A stretch of 64,000 bases of DNA, from assembly GCA_029975215.1 (NCBI GenBank), contig JARKPO010000007.1:1-64000 (forward strand). The letters are read 5' to 3'. The notes below the pieces were generated by a model. The model was not told the DNA's origin, did no database searches, and worked only from the letters and a program-made list of their open reading frames with translations. Position 1 is the stretch's first letter. The number at the start of each line of letters is the position of its first letter. The stretch comes from Levilinea sp. GTDB lineage: Bacteria > Chloroflexota > Anaerolineae > Anaerolineales > Anaerolineaceae. Positions 7,837 to 17,534 of this stretch are shown here, piece after piece. A program made the translations under genes and the position numbers.

Positions 7837-9321
7837 TCAGGCCTCCCACGCTTTGGTTTTGCGGGTCAAAAATTCGGACCCCGGGCCTTTTTTGGTGACC
7901 TCTTCGGGGGCAATACCCAGCTCTTCGGCCAGGATTTCCACCACGCGCGGCATGTCAAAGGAGCCCAGGCAGCGGCCAGTTCCCAGCCAGGTGCGCCGTT
8001 TGATGGCATCGTAATTGCGGGCGGGGATGGGGGCGTGAATCTCGGCGATGATCTCCCCTTCGGTGACCATCTCGCAGCGGCAGATCACACGTCCAAAGCG
8101 CGGATCGGCTTTGATGAGCTTCATCTGCTCTTCACGCGGCAGCTTGCGGAAGTGCGGCCGGGGCGGGCGGATGGGGTTCCAATCTGGCTTCTCTTCCAGC
8201 TTCTCACCCGCTTCGCGCAGCAGTTCGATGACGTGCAGGGCAATGGCGGGGGCCGAGGTCAGGCCGGGGGATTCAATCCCGCCGATGTTTACCAGCCCAG
8301 GGGCTTCGCGCGGGGTTTCAATGATGAAATCGTGGTTGTGAGATACGCCCGGGGTCAGGCAGGGGGCGTTGCCGTGGGCGCGCAGCCCGGCAAAAACGGC
8401 GATGGCCAGGCGCGGGGTGAGGGAGGGGATCAGCTTCTGCGCCCCTTCCCAAATCTCGGCCATGCCGTCGCTGGTGACGGCGCTGTCTTCCACATCGTCC
8501 ACAAACTGCGAATTGGGCCCGACCATGGCGTTGCCGTGCAGGGTGGCCGTCACCAGAATGCCTTTGCCGCGCTCAGAGGGCACGGGGAAAAGCACGTTGT
8601 TCACTTCCAATTCCGCGCGGTCTAAGACGGCGTATTCCCCGCGGCGGGGGGTGATCTTAAACTCGGGGCGCACCCCGGCTTTGTGCATCACCTGGTCGGC
8701 GTACAGACCGGCGGCGTTGACCGCCCAGCGGCAGCCAAAGTCGCCAACATTGGTGCGCACGCCCACAATGCGCGCGCCGTCGAAGAGGAAATCCTGAAAT
8801 TCGGTTTCCAGCAGTACGGTAACGCCGTTGGCCACGGCGTTCTCAGCGGCGGCCACAGTGGCCATGAAGGGGTCGCAGATGCCGCCCGTGGGGGCCCACA
8901 GCGCCCCGCTGACCAGCGGGTTGATGTTGGGTTCGCGCGAGCGCATTTCGTCCGCCAGGATCACATGCATGCCGGGCACACCGTTGCGCCGCCCCTGTTC
9001 CAGCAGCTTATCCAGCGCGCCCAGTTCCTCCGGCCCAATCGCCACCACGTAGTCGCCGCGCCGGTCGTATTCAAAGCCCAGCTCGCCCGACAGCGTATCC
9101 CACATGGCGTTGCCGGCCACGTTCATTTTGGCTTTCAGCGTGCCGGGTTCGGGGTCGTAACCGGCGTGGACGATGGCCGAGTTGGCCGCGGAAGCGCCCG
9201 TGCCGATATCGGCGGCCTTGTCGATCAGCAAGATGTTCAGGCGGTAGCGCGAGAGAAAGCGCGCCGTCATGCAACCGACAATTCCGCCTCCGATGATAAT
9301 CACATCGTAAGCTTTCATCAT
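7837..9321 (-). CDS. FAD-dependent glycerol-3-phosphate dehydrogenase-like protein (GlpA-like, C-terminal BFD-like [2Fe-2S] region)
   Basis: 'DVIIIGGGIVGCMTARFLSRY'; C-terminal 'VICRCEMVTEGEIIAEIHAPIPARNYDAIKRRTWLGTGRCLGSF'. Confidence 0.88.
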   Translation of the reverse strand: MMKAYDVIIIGGGIVGCMTARFLSRYRLNILLIDKAADIGTGASAANSAIVHAGYDPEPGTLKAKMNVAGNAMWDTLSGELGFEYDRRGDYVVAIGPEELGALDKLLEQGRRNGVPGMHVILADEMRSREPNINPLVSGALWAPTGGICDPFMATVAAAENAVANGVTVLLETEFQDFLFDGARIVGVRTNVGDFGCRWAVNAAGLYADQVMHKAGVRPEFKITPRRGEYAVLDRAELEVNNVLFPVPSERGKGILVTATLHGNAMVGPNSQFVDDVEDSAVTSDGMAEIWEGAQKLIPSLTPRLAIAVFAGLRAHGNAPCLTPGVSHNHDFIIETPREAPGLVNIGGIESPGLTSAPAIALHVIELLREAGEKLEEKPDWNPIRPPRPHFRKLPREEQMKLIKADPRFGRVICRCEMVTEGEIIAEIHAPIPARNYDAIKRRTWLGTGRCLGSFDMPRVVEILAEELGIAPEEVTKKGPGSEFLTRKTKAWEA

Positions 9322-9674
9322 TCGCTTCTTTCGTTTTGGAGTTCTAGATAGTGAACGGCTTTGTGTTCTTTTTCACCAACAGCGTATGTGTAGTATACCC
9401 GAAACGCAGGCCGGTTCCGGACTTTTTAAAGCCTCTATTTGGAGCGAATCTCCTCCCCGGGCCTGCGGGTAGCCTGTGCCAGAACGAACAGGATCCTGTT
9501 TGGGGAATTGAACCGCGGCGGCACGAATGGCCACATAGGATCCCTTTCTGTGCCCATCCTTGCAGCGGTGCTCTTATTTTACTTCGCCTTTTGGCTATGG
9601 TACACTCATAGCACAATCGGTGAGATTATAGATCAATGAAGGCTGGTAACACATCGACAGGAGGAGCGAAACAG

Positions 9675-10658
9675 ATGGAAGTGACCGCTGAATTAAAGCG
9701 CGACATGTTCTGGCACATGCTTTTATCCAGGCGGCTGGACGAACGCGCCTGGGTGCTGCACCGCCAGGGCAAAATTGCCTTTCATATTTCTGGCATCGGC
9801 CAGGAGGCGGCCCAGGTGGGCGCGGCCTTTGCCCTGCGGCGCGGCGAAGATTGGGTGACGCCCTATTACCGCGATCTGGCCCTGATGCTGTGCCTGGGCT
9901 ACACCCCCCGTGATTTTGTACTCAGCCTGATGGGCAAGCGTGAGGAGCCCAATTCGGGCGGGCGGCAAATGCCCTCCCATTGGAGCCTGCGCTCGGCTAA
10001 CGCCGTCAGCCATTCCGCGCCGGTGGCCACCCAGGCCCCGCACGCGGCCGGCATCGGCCTGGCGATCAAGATGCGCAAAGAGGATAAGGTGGTGCTGACC
10101 ACCATCGGCGAAGGCTCCACTTCGCAGGGGGAATGGTACGAGGCGGTCAACTGGGCCGCCATTCACGCCCTGCCGGTGATCTTCCTGGTGGAAAACAACC
10201 AATACGCCATCTCCGTTCCCACCGATAAGCAGATGGCGGTCAAATCCGCCGCGGACAAAGCCTGCGGCTTGGGCCTGGACGGTCGCATGGTGGACGGCAC
10301 GGACGTGTTTGCTGTATACGCGGTGATGAGCGAGGTGGTGGCCAAAGCCCGCTCCGGCGGCGGCCCCAGCCTGATTGAGGTGCGCATGTACCGCATCACC
10401 CCGCACTCTTCGGATGACGACGACCGCTCGTACCGCACGCGCGAAGAGGTGGAAGAGAACAAGAAGCGCGACCCCATTTTGGTGGCGCGCACCCAATTGC
10501 TGGAAAGCGGCGTGCTCAGCGCCCGCGAACTGGAGGAGATGGAGAGCCGCGCCAAGGCCATGGTGGACGACGCCGTGGCCTACGCCGAAAAAGCCCCTTA
10601 TCCGGCGGTGGAAGAAGCCGCCTACCCGGTGTATGTGGAGGAGGTGCGCCGTGCCTGA
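9675..10658 (+). CDS. Thiamine-PP-dependent 2-oxoacid dehydrogenase E1 component, alpha subunit
   Basis: E1-alpha signature regions 'HISGIGQEAAQVGAAFAL' and 'TTIGEGSTSQGEWYEAVNWAA'; ATG 9675 after 'aggagg'. Confidence 0.92.
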   Translation: MEVTAELKRDMFWHMLLSRRLDERAWVLHRQGKIAFHISGIGQEAAQVGAAFALRRGEDWVTPYYRDLALMLCLGYTPRDFVLSLMGKREEPNSGGRQMPSHWSLRSANAVSHSAPVATQAPHAAGIGLAIKMRKEDKVVLTTIGEGSTSQGEWYEAVNWAAIHALPVIFLVENNQYAISVPTDKQMAVKSAADKACGLGLDGRMVDGTDVFAVYAVMSEVVAKARSGGGPSLIEVRMYRITPHSSDDDDRSYRTREEVEENKKRDPILVARTQLLESGVLSARELEEMESRAKAMVDDAVAYAEKAPYPAVEEAAYPVYVEEVRRA

Positions 10659-11634
10659 GATGACCCTGATTGACGCCGTGCGCATGGCGATGGATGAAGA
10701 AATGGCCCGCGACCCCAACGTGTTCATCGTGGGCGAGGATGTGGGCGTGCGCGGGGGTGTTTTTCGCGCCACAATGGGCCTGTTTGATAAATACGGCCCA
10801 GAACGCGTGATTGATTCCCCCCTGGCGGAGCTGTCCATTGTGGGGGTGGGCATCGGCGCGGCCCTGTACGGCATGCGCCCCATCTGTGAAATCCAATTTG
10901 CCGATTTTATCTACCCGGCCTTCAACCAGATCGTCAGCGAGGCGGCCAAGATGTGCTACCGCTCCAACGGCGATTGGACCGTGCCAATGGTCATCCGCGC
11001 CCCCTACGGCGGCGGCATCGGCGGCGGTCTGTACCATTCGCAGAGCGTGGAAGCCTTCTTTACACACGTCCCCGGCCTGAAGGTGGTCATCCCCTCCAAC
11101 CCGTATGACGCCAAGGGGCTGCTGAAATCGGCGGTGCGCGACCCCAACCCGGTGATGTTCTTTGAGCCGAAAAAAGGCTACCGTCTGATCCGCGGGGAAG
11201 TGCCGGAGGGCGAGTACACCGTGCCCATCGGCCCGGCCCAGGTGACGCGCGCCGGCGCGGATGTGAGCGTGTTTGCCTACGGCATGATGCACCATTACAC
11301 CCTGCAGGCGGCCGAAAAGCTGGCGGCCGAGGGCGTGGATGTGGAAGTGGTGGACTTGCGCACCCTCTACCCCGTGGACCGTGAGACCATCTTGACCTCG
11401 GTGCGCAAGACAGGCAAGGCCCTGATTGTGCATGAGGACAACCTCACCGGCGGCTACGGGGCTGAAATTGCCGCGACCATCGCCGAACACGCCTTCCAGG
11501 ATCTGGACGCCCCCGTACGCCGCCTGGCGGGGCCGGATGTGCCCGGTGTGCCCTTCAGCCACCCGCTGCAGGATTGGTTCATGCCTAACCCTGAGAAAAT
11601 CGCCGCTGCGCTGCGCGAACTGGCCGCTTTCTAA
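10651..11634 (+). CDS. 2-oxoacid dehydrogenase E1 component, beta subunit
   Basis: GTG start overlapping E1-alpha by 8 nt; 'MTLIDAVRMAMDEEMARDPNVFIVGEDVG'. Confidence 0.93.
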   Translation: MPEMTLIDAVRMAMDEEMARDPNVFIVGEDVGVRGGVFRATMGLFDKYGPERVIDSPLAELSIVGVGIGAALYGMRPICEIQFADFIYPAFNQIVSEAAKMCYRSNGDWTVPMVIRAPYGGGIGGGLYHSQSVEAFFTHVPGLKVVIPSNPYDAKGLLKSAVRDPNPVMFFEPKKGYRLIRGEVPEGEYTVPIGPAQVTRAGADVSVFAYGMMHHYTLQAAEKLAAEGVDVEVVDLRTLYPVDRETILTSVRKTGKALIVHEDNLTGGYGAEIAATIAEHAFQDLDAPVRRLAGPDVPGVPFSHPLQDWFMPNPEKIAAALRELAAF

Positions 11635-11662
11635 CCGCGTTACCTTTTTTGGGAGAGATCCT

Positions 11663-12991
11663 ATGCCGACAAAAGTGATCATGCCGCAGTTGGGTGAATC
11701 CGTGGTTGAAGGCACGGTGACCCAATGGCTGCGCCAGGAAGGTGAGACGATTCAGGAATTTGAATCGCTGCTGGAGGTCAACACCGATAAGGTGGACAGC
11801 GAGATCCCTTCGCCCGCGGGGGGCACGCTGCTGAAAATCCTGGTACCCGCCGGAACCACCGTGCGCGCCGGAACGATTTTGGCGTGGATCGGCCAGCCCG
11901 GTGAGGCTATTCCCGAGGGTGGCGGTCCCCAAAGCACGCATGCCGCCGAACCCGCACCTCAGGCTGAGGCCCCCGCGCCGCCGCCTGCCCCTGCGCCTGC
12001 CGCCGGACGCGATCGCGATCTGGGCTTTATCTCACCGGTGGTGGCGCGCCTGGCGCGCGAGCAGGGGGTGGATTTGACCCGGGTGAAAGGTACCGGCGAG
12101 GGCGGGCGCATCACCAAAAAAGATGTGCTGGCCTTCCTGGCCGCGCCCCCACCCACCCAGGCCGAACCGCCGGCCTGGGAGACCCCCGGCGAGGGCGACC
12201 TCTTCCGCCCCACCGAGCTGATGTTCACCGCGGGCGCGCCGCCCAGCACTGCACCAACCCCGCCCAAAGCTGCCCCGCCGCCGCCCGCCCCACCTGCGCC
12301 CACCGCCCAGGCCGGAGACCGGCTGGTGCCCCTGGACACCCTGCGCAAGTCCATCGCCGCCCACATGGTGCTGAGCAAGCACACCTCGCCGCACGTCACC
12401 ACCGTCATGGAAGCCAATTTGCAGCGCGTGGTGGCTCACCGCGAAGCGCACAAGGCAGCCTTTGCCCGCGACGGCGTTAACCTGACCTACACCGCCTATT
12501 GGATCTCGGCCCTGGTGGCCGCCCTCAAGGCCGTGCCCCTGGTCAACTCCTCCTGGACGGAGGAAGGCATCCTCATCCACAGCGCCATTCACATCGGCAT
12601 GGCCACCTCGCTGGGGGCCGATGGGCTGATTGTGCCGGTGATTAAGCACGCCGACGGGCTGAGCCTGTTGGGTCTGGCCCGATCCATCAACGACCTGGCC
12701 GAGCGCGCCCGCGCCCGCCGTCTGCAGCCAGATGAGGTCAAGGGCGGCACCTGCACCATCACCAACCACGGAATCTCTGGTTCTCTCTTTGCCACACCCA
12801 TCATCAATCAGCCGCAATGTGCTATACTGGGCGTCGGAGCCATTCAAAAGCGGCCGGTGGTGATTGAGGATGCCATCGCCATCCGCCCCATGGTGTACCT
12901 GTCCCTCACCTTCGATCACCGCATTTTGGATGGCGCAGCCGCGGATCTATTCCTGTCCACGGTGGTCCATACCCTTCAAGATTGGAGCTAA
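11663..12991 (+). CDS. Dihydrolipoamide acyltransferase E2 of 2-oxoacid dehydrogenase complex
   Basis: Lipoyl motif 'EVNTDKVDSEI', E3-binding domain 'SPVVARLAREQGVDLTRVKGTGEGGRITKKDV', catalytic 'LTFDHRILDGA'. Confidence 0.93.
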   Translation: MPTKVIMPQLGESVVEGTVTQWLRQEGETIQEFESLLEVNTDKVDSEIPSPAGGTLLKILVPAGTTVRAGTILAWIGQPGEAIPEGGGPQSTHAAEPAPQAEAPAPPPAPAPAAGRDRDLGFISPVVARLAREQGVDLTRVKGTGEGGRITKKDVLAFLAAPPPTQAEPPAWETPGEGDLFRPTELMFTAGAPPSTAPTPPKAAPPPPAPPAPTAQAGDRLVPLDTLRKSIAAHMVLSKHTSPHVTTVMEANLQRVVAHREAHKAAFARDGVNLTYTAYWISALVAALKAVPLVNSSWTEEGILIHSAIHIGMATSLGADGLIVPVIKHADGLSLLGLARSINDLAERARARRLQPDEVKGGTCTITNHGISGSLFATPIINQPQCAILGVGAIQKRPVVIEDAIAIRPMVYLSLTFDHRILDGAAADLFLSTVVHTLQDWS

Positions 12992-12996
12992 CTGCG

Positions 12997-14877
12997 ATGA
13001 TTCGAACGGATGGCCCCTGGTTTAAAGACGAAGCCAACCGCCGCCTGCTGCTGCGGGGGATTAACCTCAGCGGCAGCACCAAAGTGCCCTTCACACCCAA
13101 CGGCGCAACCCACCTTCGCGAAAATTTCTTCGACCACCGCACTGTGTCTTTTGTCGGGAGGCCCTTTCCCCTGGCCGAGGCGGATGAACATCTGTCCCGT
13201 CTGCGCCGCTGGGGGTTCAATTTCCTGCGGTTTCTGGTCACCTGGGAAGCCATTGAGCATGCCGGGCCAGGCTCGTATGACGAAGCCTACCTGGATTATG
13301 TCGTGCAGGTCATCCGCAAGGCGGCCCAGCACGGCTTTGATGTGTTCATTGACCCCCATCAGGACGTGTGGAGCCGTTTCACTGGCGGCGACGGCGCCCC
13401 CGGCTGGACTCTGGAAGCGGTCGGCTTTGATCTGACCCGCCTGCACGAGACCGGCACAGCCTTTGTGCACGCCATGACGGCCGGCCCATACCCGCGCATG
13501 ATCTGGCCGACCAACTATCACAAGCTGGCCGCGGCCACCATGTTCACCCTGTTCTTCGCGGGCAACGACTTTGCCCCCAACACCCTGGTGGATGGGGTTC
13601 CTGTGCAGGAATTTTTGCAGGGCCACTACATCCACGCCATCCAGCAGCTGGCGATCCGTCTGAAGGACGAACCCAACGTGATCGGCTATGATTCGCTCAA
13701 CGAGCCGCACCGCGGCTTTGCGGGCCTGAGTAACCTGAACAGCATCCATCCCCCCTTCGATTTTGGCCCCAGCCCCACGCCTTTGCAGTCCTTTGCCCTG
13801 GGCGACGGCATCCCCCAGACGGTGGGGGTATATGAACAAGGCATCACCGGCCGCCGCCTGGTGGAGCGCCGCAAGCTGAACCCAGCAGGGGTGCGCGCCT
13901 GGCTGCCCGGCCGTGAATGCATCTGGCGATCTCACGGCGTGTGGGATGTGGACGTGAACGGCCAGCCCTACCTGCTGAAACCGGACTACTTTACCCATGT
14001 GGACGGTCGCAAGGTGGATTTCCCCCACGATTATCTGCGCCCCTTCGCCAACCGCTACGCCCGTGCCATACGCATGGTGCATCCCAACGCCATCCTGTTC
14101 CTGGAAGGCACCCTGGGCGATGAACTGCCTGTGTGGGGGCCGAACGACGCCGAAAATATCGTCAACGCCACCCACTGGTACGACGACATCACCCTCTTCC
14201 TCAAGGATTACCACAGTTGGTTCAGCGTGGACGTGGACAGCCGCCGCCTGGTTTTGGGAGCCGGCAACATCAATAAAATGCACGCGCGCCAACTGGGTCA
14301 GATCAAAGAAGTCTCACGTACCCGCCTGGGGGATGTGCCCACCCTGATTGGTGAATTTGGCACGCCTATGGACATGAAACGCAAGCACGCCTACCGCACC
14401 GGCGATTTTTCGGCTCAAATCCAGGCCCTGGACGATTCGTACCGCGCGCTGGAAGCCAATCTGCTCAACAGCACGCTGTGGAATTACACCCCAGACAATA
14501 ACAACACCCACGGCGATCTGTGGAACGAAGAGGACCTGTCCATTTTCAGCCGCGACCAGCAAAAAGACCCCAACGACCCCGATTCGGGCGGGCGGGCTTT
14601 ACCGGCGGCGGTGCGCCCCTACGCACGCAAAACCTCTGGTGATTTGCTGCGCATGTCTTTTGATTTGAAAAAGCGCGTGTTTGAAATGGCTTTTCGCCAC
14701 GATCCCCAGGTGACGGCCCCCACCGAGGTGTTTGTGCCCCGGCTGCACTATCCCAAAGGCTGCCAGGTGCAGGTTTCAGACGGCGAATACAGCCTGGATC
14801 TGGACGCCCAGGTATTGCTCTACCAGCCTTCAACGGAGCGCAGCGAACACACCCTGCGGCTGACTCCTCTGGGGTGA
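12997..14877 (+). CDS. Glycoside hydrolase family 5-like protein (endoglycoceramidase / steryl-glucosidase-like)
   Basis: TIM-barrel GH5 motifs: 'WGFNFLRFLVTWEAIE', 'SLNEPHRG' (acid/base), 'LIGEFGTP' (nucleophile). Confidence 0.8.
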   Translation: MIRTDGPWFKDEANRRLLLRGINLSGSTKVPFTPNGATHLRENFFDHRTVSFVGRPFPLAEADEHLSRLRRWGFNFLRFLVTWEAIEHAGPGSYDEAYLDYVVQVIRKAAQHGFDVFIDPHQDVWSRFTGGDGAPGWTLEAVGFDLTRLHETGTAFVHAMTAGPYPRMIWPTNYHKLAAATMFTLFFAGNDFAPNTLVDGVPVQEFLQGHYIHAIQQLAIRLKDEPNVIGYDSLNEPHRGFAGLSNLNSIHPPFDFGPSPTPLQSFALGDGIPQTVGVYEQGITGRRLVERRKLNPAGVRAWLPGRECIWRSHGVWDVDVNGQPYLLKPDYFTHVDGRKVDFPHDYLRPFANRYARAIRMVHPNAILFLEGTLGDELPVWGPNDAENIVNATHWYDDITLFLKDYHSWFSVDVDSRRLVLGAGNINKMHARQLGQIKEVSRTRLGDVPTLIGEFGTPMDMKRKHAYRTGDFSAQIQALDDSYRALEANLLNSTLWNYTPDNNNTHGDLWNEEDLSIFSRDQQKDPNDPDSGGRALPAAVRPYARKTSGDLLRMSFDLKKRVFEMAFRHDPQVTAPTEVFVPRLHYPKGCQVQVSDGEYSLDLDAQVLLYQPSTERSEHTLRLTPLG

Positions 14878-14897
14878 TCCTTCTCAGCGGTTAAACA

Positions 14898-14941
14898 GAA
14901 CGGGCTGCCTTCCACAGGCTGGAGGGCGGCCCGTTTTCTTT
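14898..14941. terminator. Bidirectional hairpin terminator between convergent genes
   Basis: aacgggctgcc...gggcggcccgttttcttt. Confidence 0.7.
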
Positions 14942-16547
14942 AGGGGGCGGGACGGCGCGCGAAGAGCACCCCAAAACTGTCCGCCAGCACGCGCTGGTAG
15001 CCCGGCAGGCGGTCTTCCTGGGCCATGCGGTAGAACTCGTGTACCCACTGCATATCCCCGGGGTCGACAGCGCGTTCCACCGCGCTGGGGTCAGCGTAGA
15101 GGGTGATGTTCTCCTGCTCCAGCGCGATCAAATCGGGATTCAACGCGCTGACCTTTTCCCAGTTGGGCAGGCTCCAATCCATCTGCACACTGCGCAGATC
15201 CGTTTCGGGCAGATACACGCGCCAATCGCGGAAGACGCGCAGTTTTTGGCCGGGGCGCTCCTGGGCGATCCAATCTTCCACCCGGGCGGTGAAGCCCAGG
15301 CTGATGGAGGTCTCTTCGCGCTGGAGCTGCTGATTGTAAATCTGGGTGTCCTTGTTGAAATACATCCCAAATTGCAGCAGCACCAACATCAGCGCGGCGG
15401 TACGCAGCCCCCACTGCCAGCGCGCACGGGTGATTTGCCAGGGGCGCCAGCCTTCGGGCAGCAGGTGTACCAGGCAGGAAATGAGCGGCAGCATCACCGG
15501 CAGGAAATAATGCGTACGGCGGGTAGCAAACACAGTGAAGACCGCCATCATGGGCACGGCCCAGGCAAGGATCATGGCACTGCCCAGGCGCGACTCAGCT
15601 TTGCGCAGGCCCATCCCCAGCCCGGCCAGGCTGAGCAGCACAAAGGCCAGTTCGCCGTAATGCACGCGGAAATCCTCAGGGTACTGCCCCCATTGAAAAT
15701 ACGTATCGGCAGAGGTCAGGAAAATGCCCTGCGAGGCCTCGCGGAAGAGGGAGCGTTGGGTGGCCAGGATCTCAGCCCGTTCCTGGGGCAGCAGCAGCAG
15801 CGGGTTGGCAATCACCACCGCGGCGGCCATCACGCCCACAAAAGCCGTCCCCAACAGCGCAGCGCGCGCCCAGGTCAGCTTGCGTCGGGCGATGCCCCAC
15901 AACAGGTAGGTGGGCACAGCCAGCACAAAAAACACCCCCAGCAGCTTGGTGCCCACCGCCAGCCCGCAGGCCGCCGCCGCAAAGAGGAAATGCCGCCCGT
16001 AGCGGAAGTCATCGCGCTGGAGGAAAAACAGGGTGAGGACGATGAACAGCACCATCAGGCTGTCCACATGCCACCACAGGTTGTTCACCACCACGCCCGG
16101 CACAGCCAGCAGCAGCACAAACAGCCCCACCGAACGCGGCCAGGAGCGAAAGCGCGTCTGCATAAAGGTCAGCAGCAGCAGGGCAGCCAGCATGGGCAAA
16201 ACGCTGATCATCTGCCGCAGGGTGGTGATAATCCACGGGCTGTGCGCCGTCCACTCTGCCCCCCACCACAGGCGCAGGGGCAGCACGCTCAGCGCGGAGC
16301 TGAGGTAAAAGGGATAGCCGTAGTAGTAATGCAGGTAAATGGTGAAATTGCGCAGGCTCTGGTAGGCGCTGTCGCCCGGTGTCAGCATGCGTACCACGTG
16401 GGGGTATTGAGCGTATTCGTCCACCTCAAAGATGGACAGCATATTGGCATCACGCGCGCCGGTACGGTTGGCGGGGATGAAGGCGGCGAAATAGGTCGCC
16501 GCTATGAAAAGCAGGATGAGGAATACCTGGCGCTGTGTTGAACTCAC
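14940..16547 (-). CDS. Multi-TM glycosyltransferase (GT39/ArnT-like)
   Basis: N-terminal TM, 'FEVDEYAQYPHVVRML' acidic loop motif, many TM helices. Confidence 0.7.
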   Translation of the reverse strand: MSSTQRQVFLILLFIAATYFAAFIPANRTGARDANMLSIFEVDEYAQYPHVVRMLTPGDSAYQSLRNFTIYLHYYYGYPFYLSSALSVLPLRLWWGAEWTAHSPWIITTLRQMISVLPMLAALLLLTFMQTRFRSWPRSVGLFVLLLAVPGVVVNNLWWHVDSLMVLFIVLTLFFLQRDDFRYGRHFLFAAAACGLAVGTKLLGVFFVLAVPTYLLWGIARRKLTWARAALLGTAFVGVMAAAVVIANPLLLLPQERAEILATQRSLFREASQGIFLTSADTYFQWGQYPEDFRVHYGELAFVLLSLAGLGMGLRKAESRLGSAMILAWAVPMMAVFTVFATRRTHYFLPVMLPLISCLVHLLPEGWRPWQITRARWQWGLRTAALMLVLLQFGMYFNKDTQIYNQQLQREETSISLGFTARVEDWIAQERPGQKLRVFRDWRVYLPETDLRSVQMDWSLPNWEKVSALNPDLIALEQENITLYADPSAVERAVDPGDMQWVHEFYRMAQEDRLPGYQRVLADSFGVLFARRPAP

Positions 16548-16549
16548 GG

Positions 16550-17509
16550 TTATTCCGGCTGATTGCCCATGATTTGTTCGATCTGTTCCAGAATTTCGTC
16601 GTTCAGTTGGTCGACAGCGTCGGCGGCACCCAAATTTTCATCTAACTGTTCCTGGCGGGTAGCGCCGGTGATGACGCTGCTGACCTCTTTGCGGCGCAGC
16701 AGCCAGGCAATGGACAGCTGGGCGGTGGTGATATCCAATTCCTGGGCCAGGGCGGTCAGTTGGCGCACCTGGCTCACCCGTTCGGGGGTCAGCTCGTCGC
16801 GCATCCAGCCCATTTCGGGCAGCGAAGCGCGGCTGCCGCTGGGGATGCCGTCGTTGTATTTACCGGAGAGGATGCCAAATTCCAAAGGGCTCCAGGTGGT
16901 CAGGCCCAGGCCAAATTCCCTGCAAACAGGAGTCAGCTCCACTTCCACACGGCGGCGATAGAGCAGGTTGTAGCGCGGCTGTTCCATCGTGGGGGCGATG
17001 AGGCCGTAGCGCCCAGCCACGCCAAAGGCCTGCACGACCTGAGCCGGCTCCCATTCGGAGGTGCCCCAGTAAAGGATTTTGCCCTGGCGCACCAGGCTGT
17101 CCATGGTCTGCACCACCTCTTCGATGGGCGTGTCGGGGTCATAGCGGTGGCAGAAATACAGGTCGAGGTAATCGGTGCCCGTGCGGCGCAGGCTGGCGTG
17201 AATGGATTCAACAATGTGCTTGCGCGAGAGTCCGCGCCCGTTGGGGCCGGGCATGGTGGGCCAAAAGACTTTGCTGGAGAGCACCAGGGCTTCGCGCGGC
17301 AGGTCTTGAATGGCGCGGCCCAGCAGCACTTCGGCTTGACCGTTGGCGTACACATCCGCACAGTCAAAGAAATTGACCCCCTGGTCGTAAGCGGCGTGGA
17401 TCAAATCGCGCGCGCCGCTGGTGTCCACCTGTCCCCCGAAGGTGATCCAGGAACCCAGCGAAATCTCGCTGACCTTCAAGCCAGAACGTCCTAAGCGCCG
17501 GTAATGCAT
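16550..17509 (-). CDS. Aldo/keto reductase
   Basis: 'MHYRRLGRSGLKVSEISLGSW...FFDCADVYANGQAEVLLG'. Confidence 0.9.
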   Translation of the reverse strand: MHYRRLGRSGLKVSEISLGSWITFGGQVDTSGARDLIHAAYDQGVNFFDCADVYANGQAEVLLGRAIQDLPREALVLSSKVFWPTMPGPNGRGLSRKHIVESIHASLRRTGTDYLDLYFCHRYDPDTPIEEVVQTMDSLVRQGKILYWGTSEWEPAQVVQAFGVAGRYGLIAPTMEQPRYNLLYRRRVEVELTPVCREFGLGLTTWSPLEFGILSGKYNDGIPSGSRASLPEMGWMRDELTPERVSQVRQLTALAQELDITTAQLSIAWLLRRKEVSSVITGATRQEQLDENLGAADAVDQLNDEILEQIEQIMGNQPE

Positions 17510-17534
17510 CTTGGTACCCTCCACCAAATGAGGT

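Noticed and set aside
15039-16541. 500-aa plus-strand ORF opposite the glycosyltransferase
   Set aside because: His/Gln-rich antisense translation of a Leu-rich membrane protein; no start context or homology.
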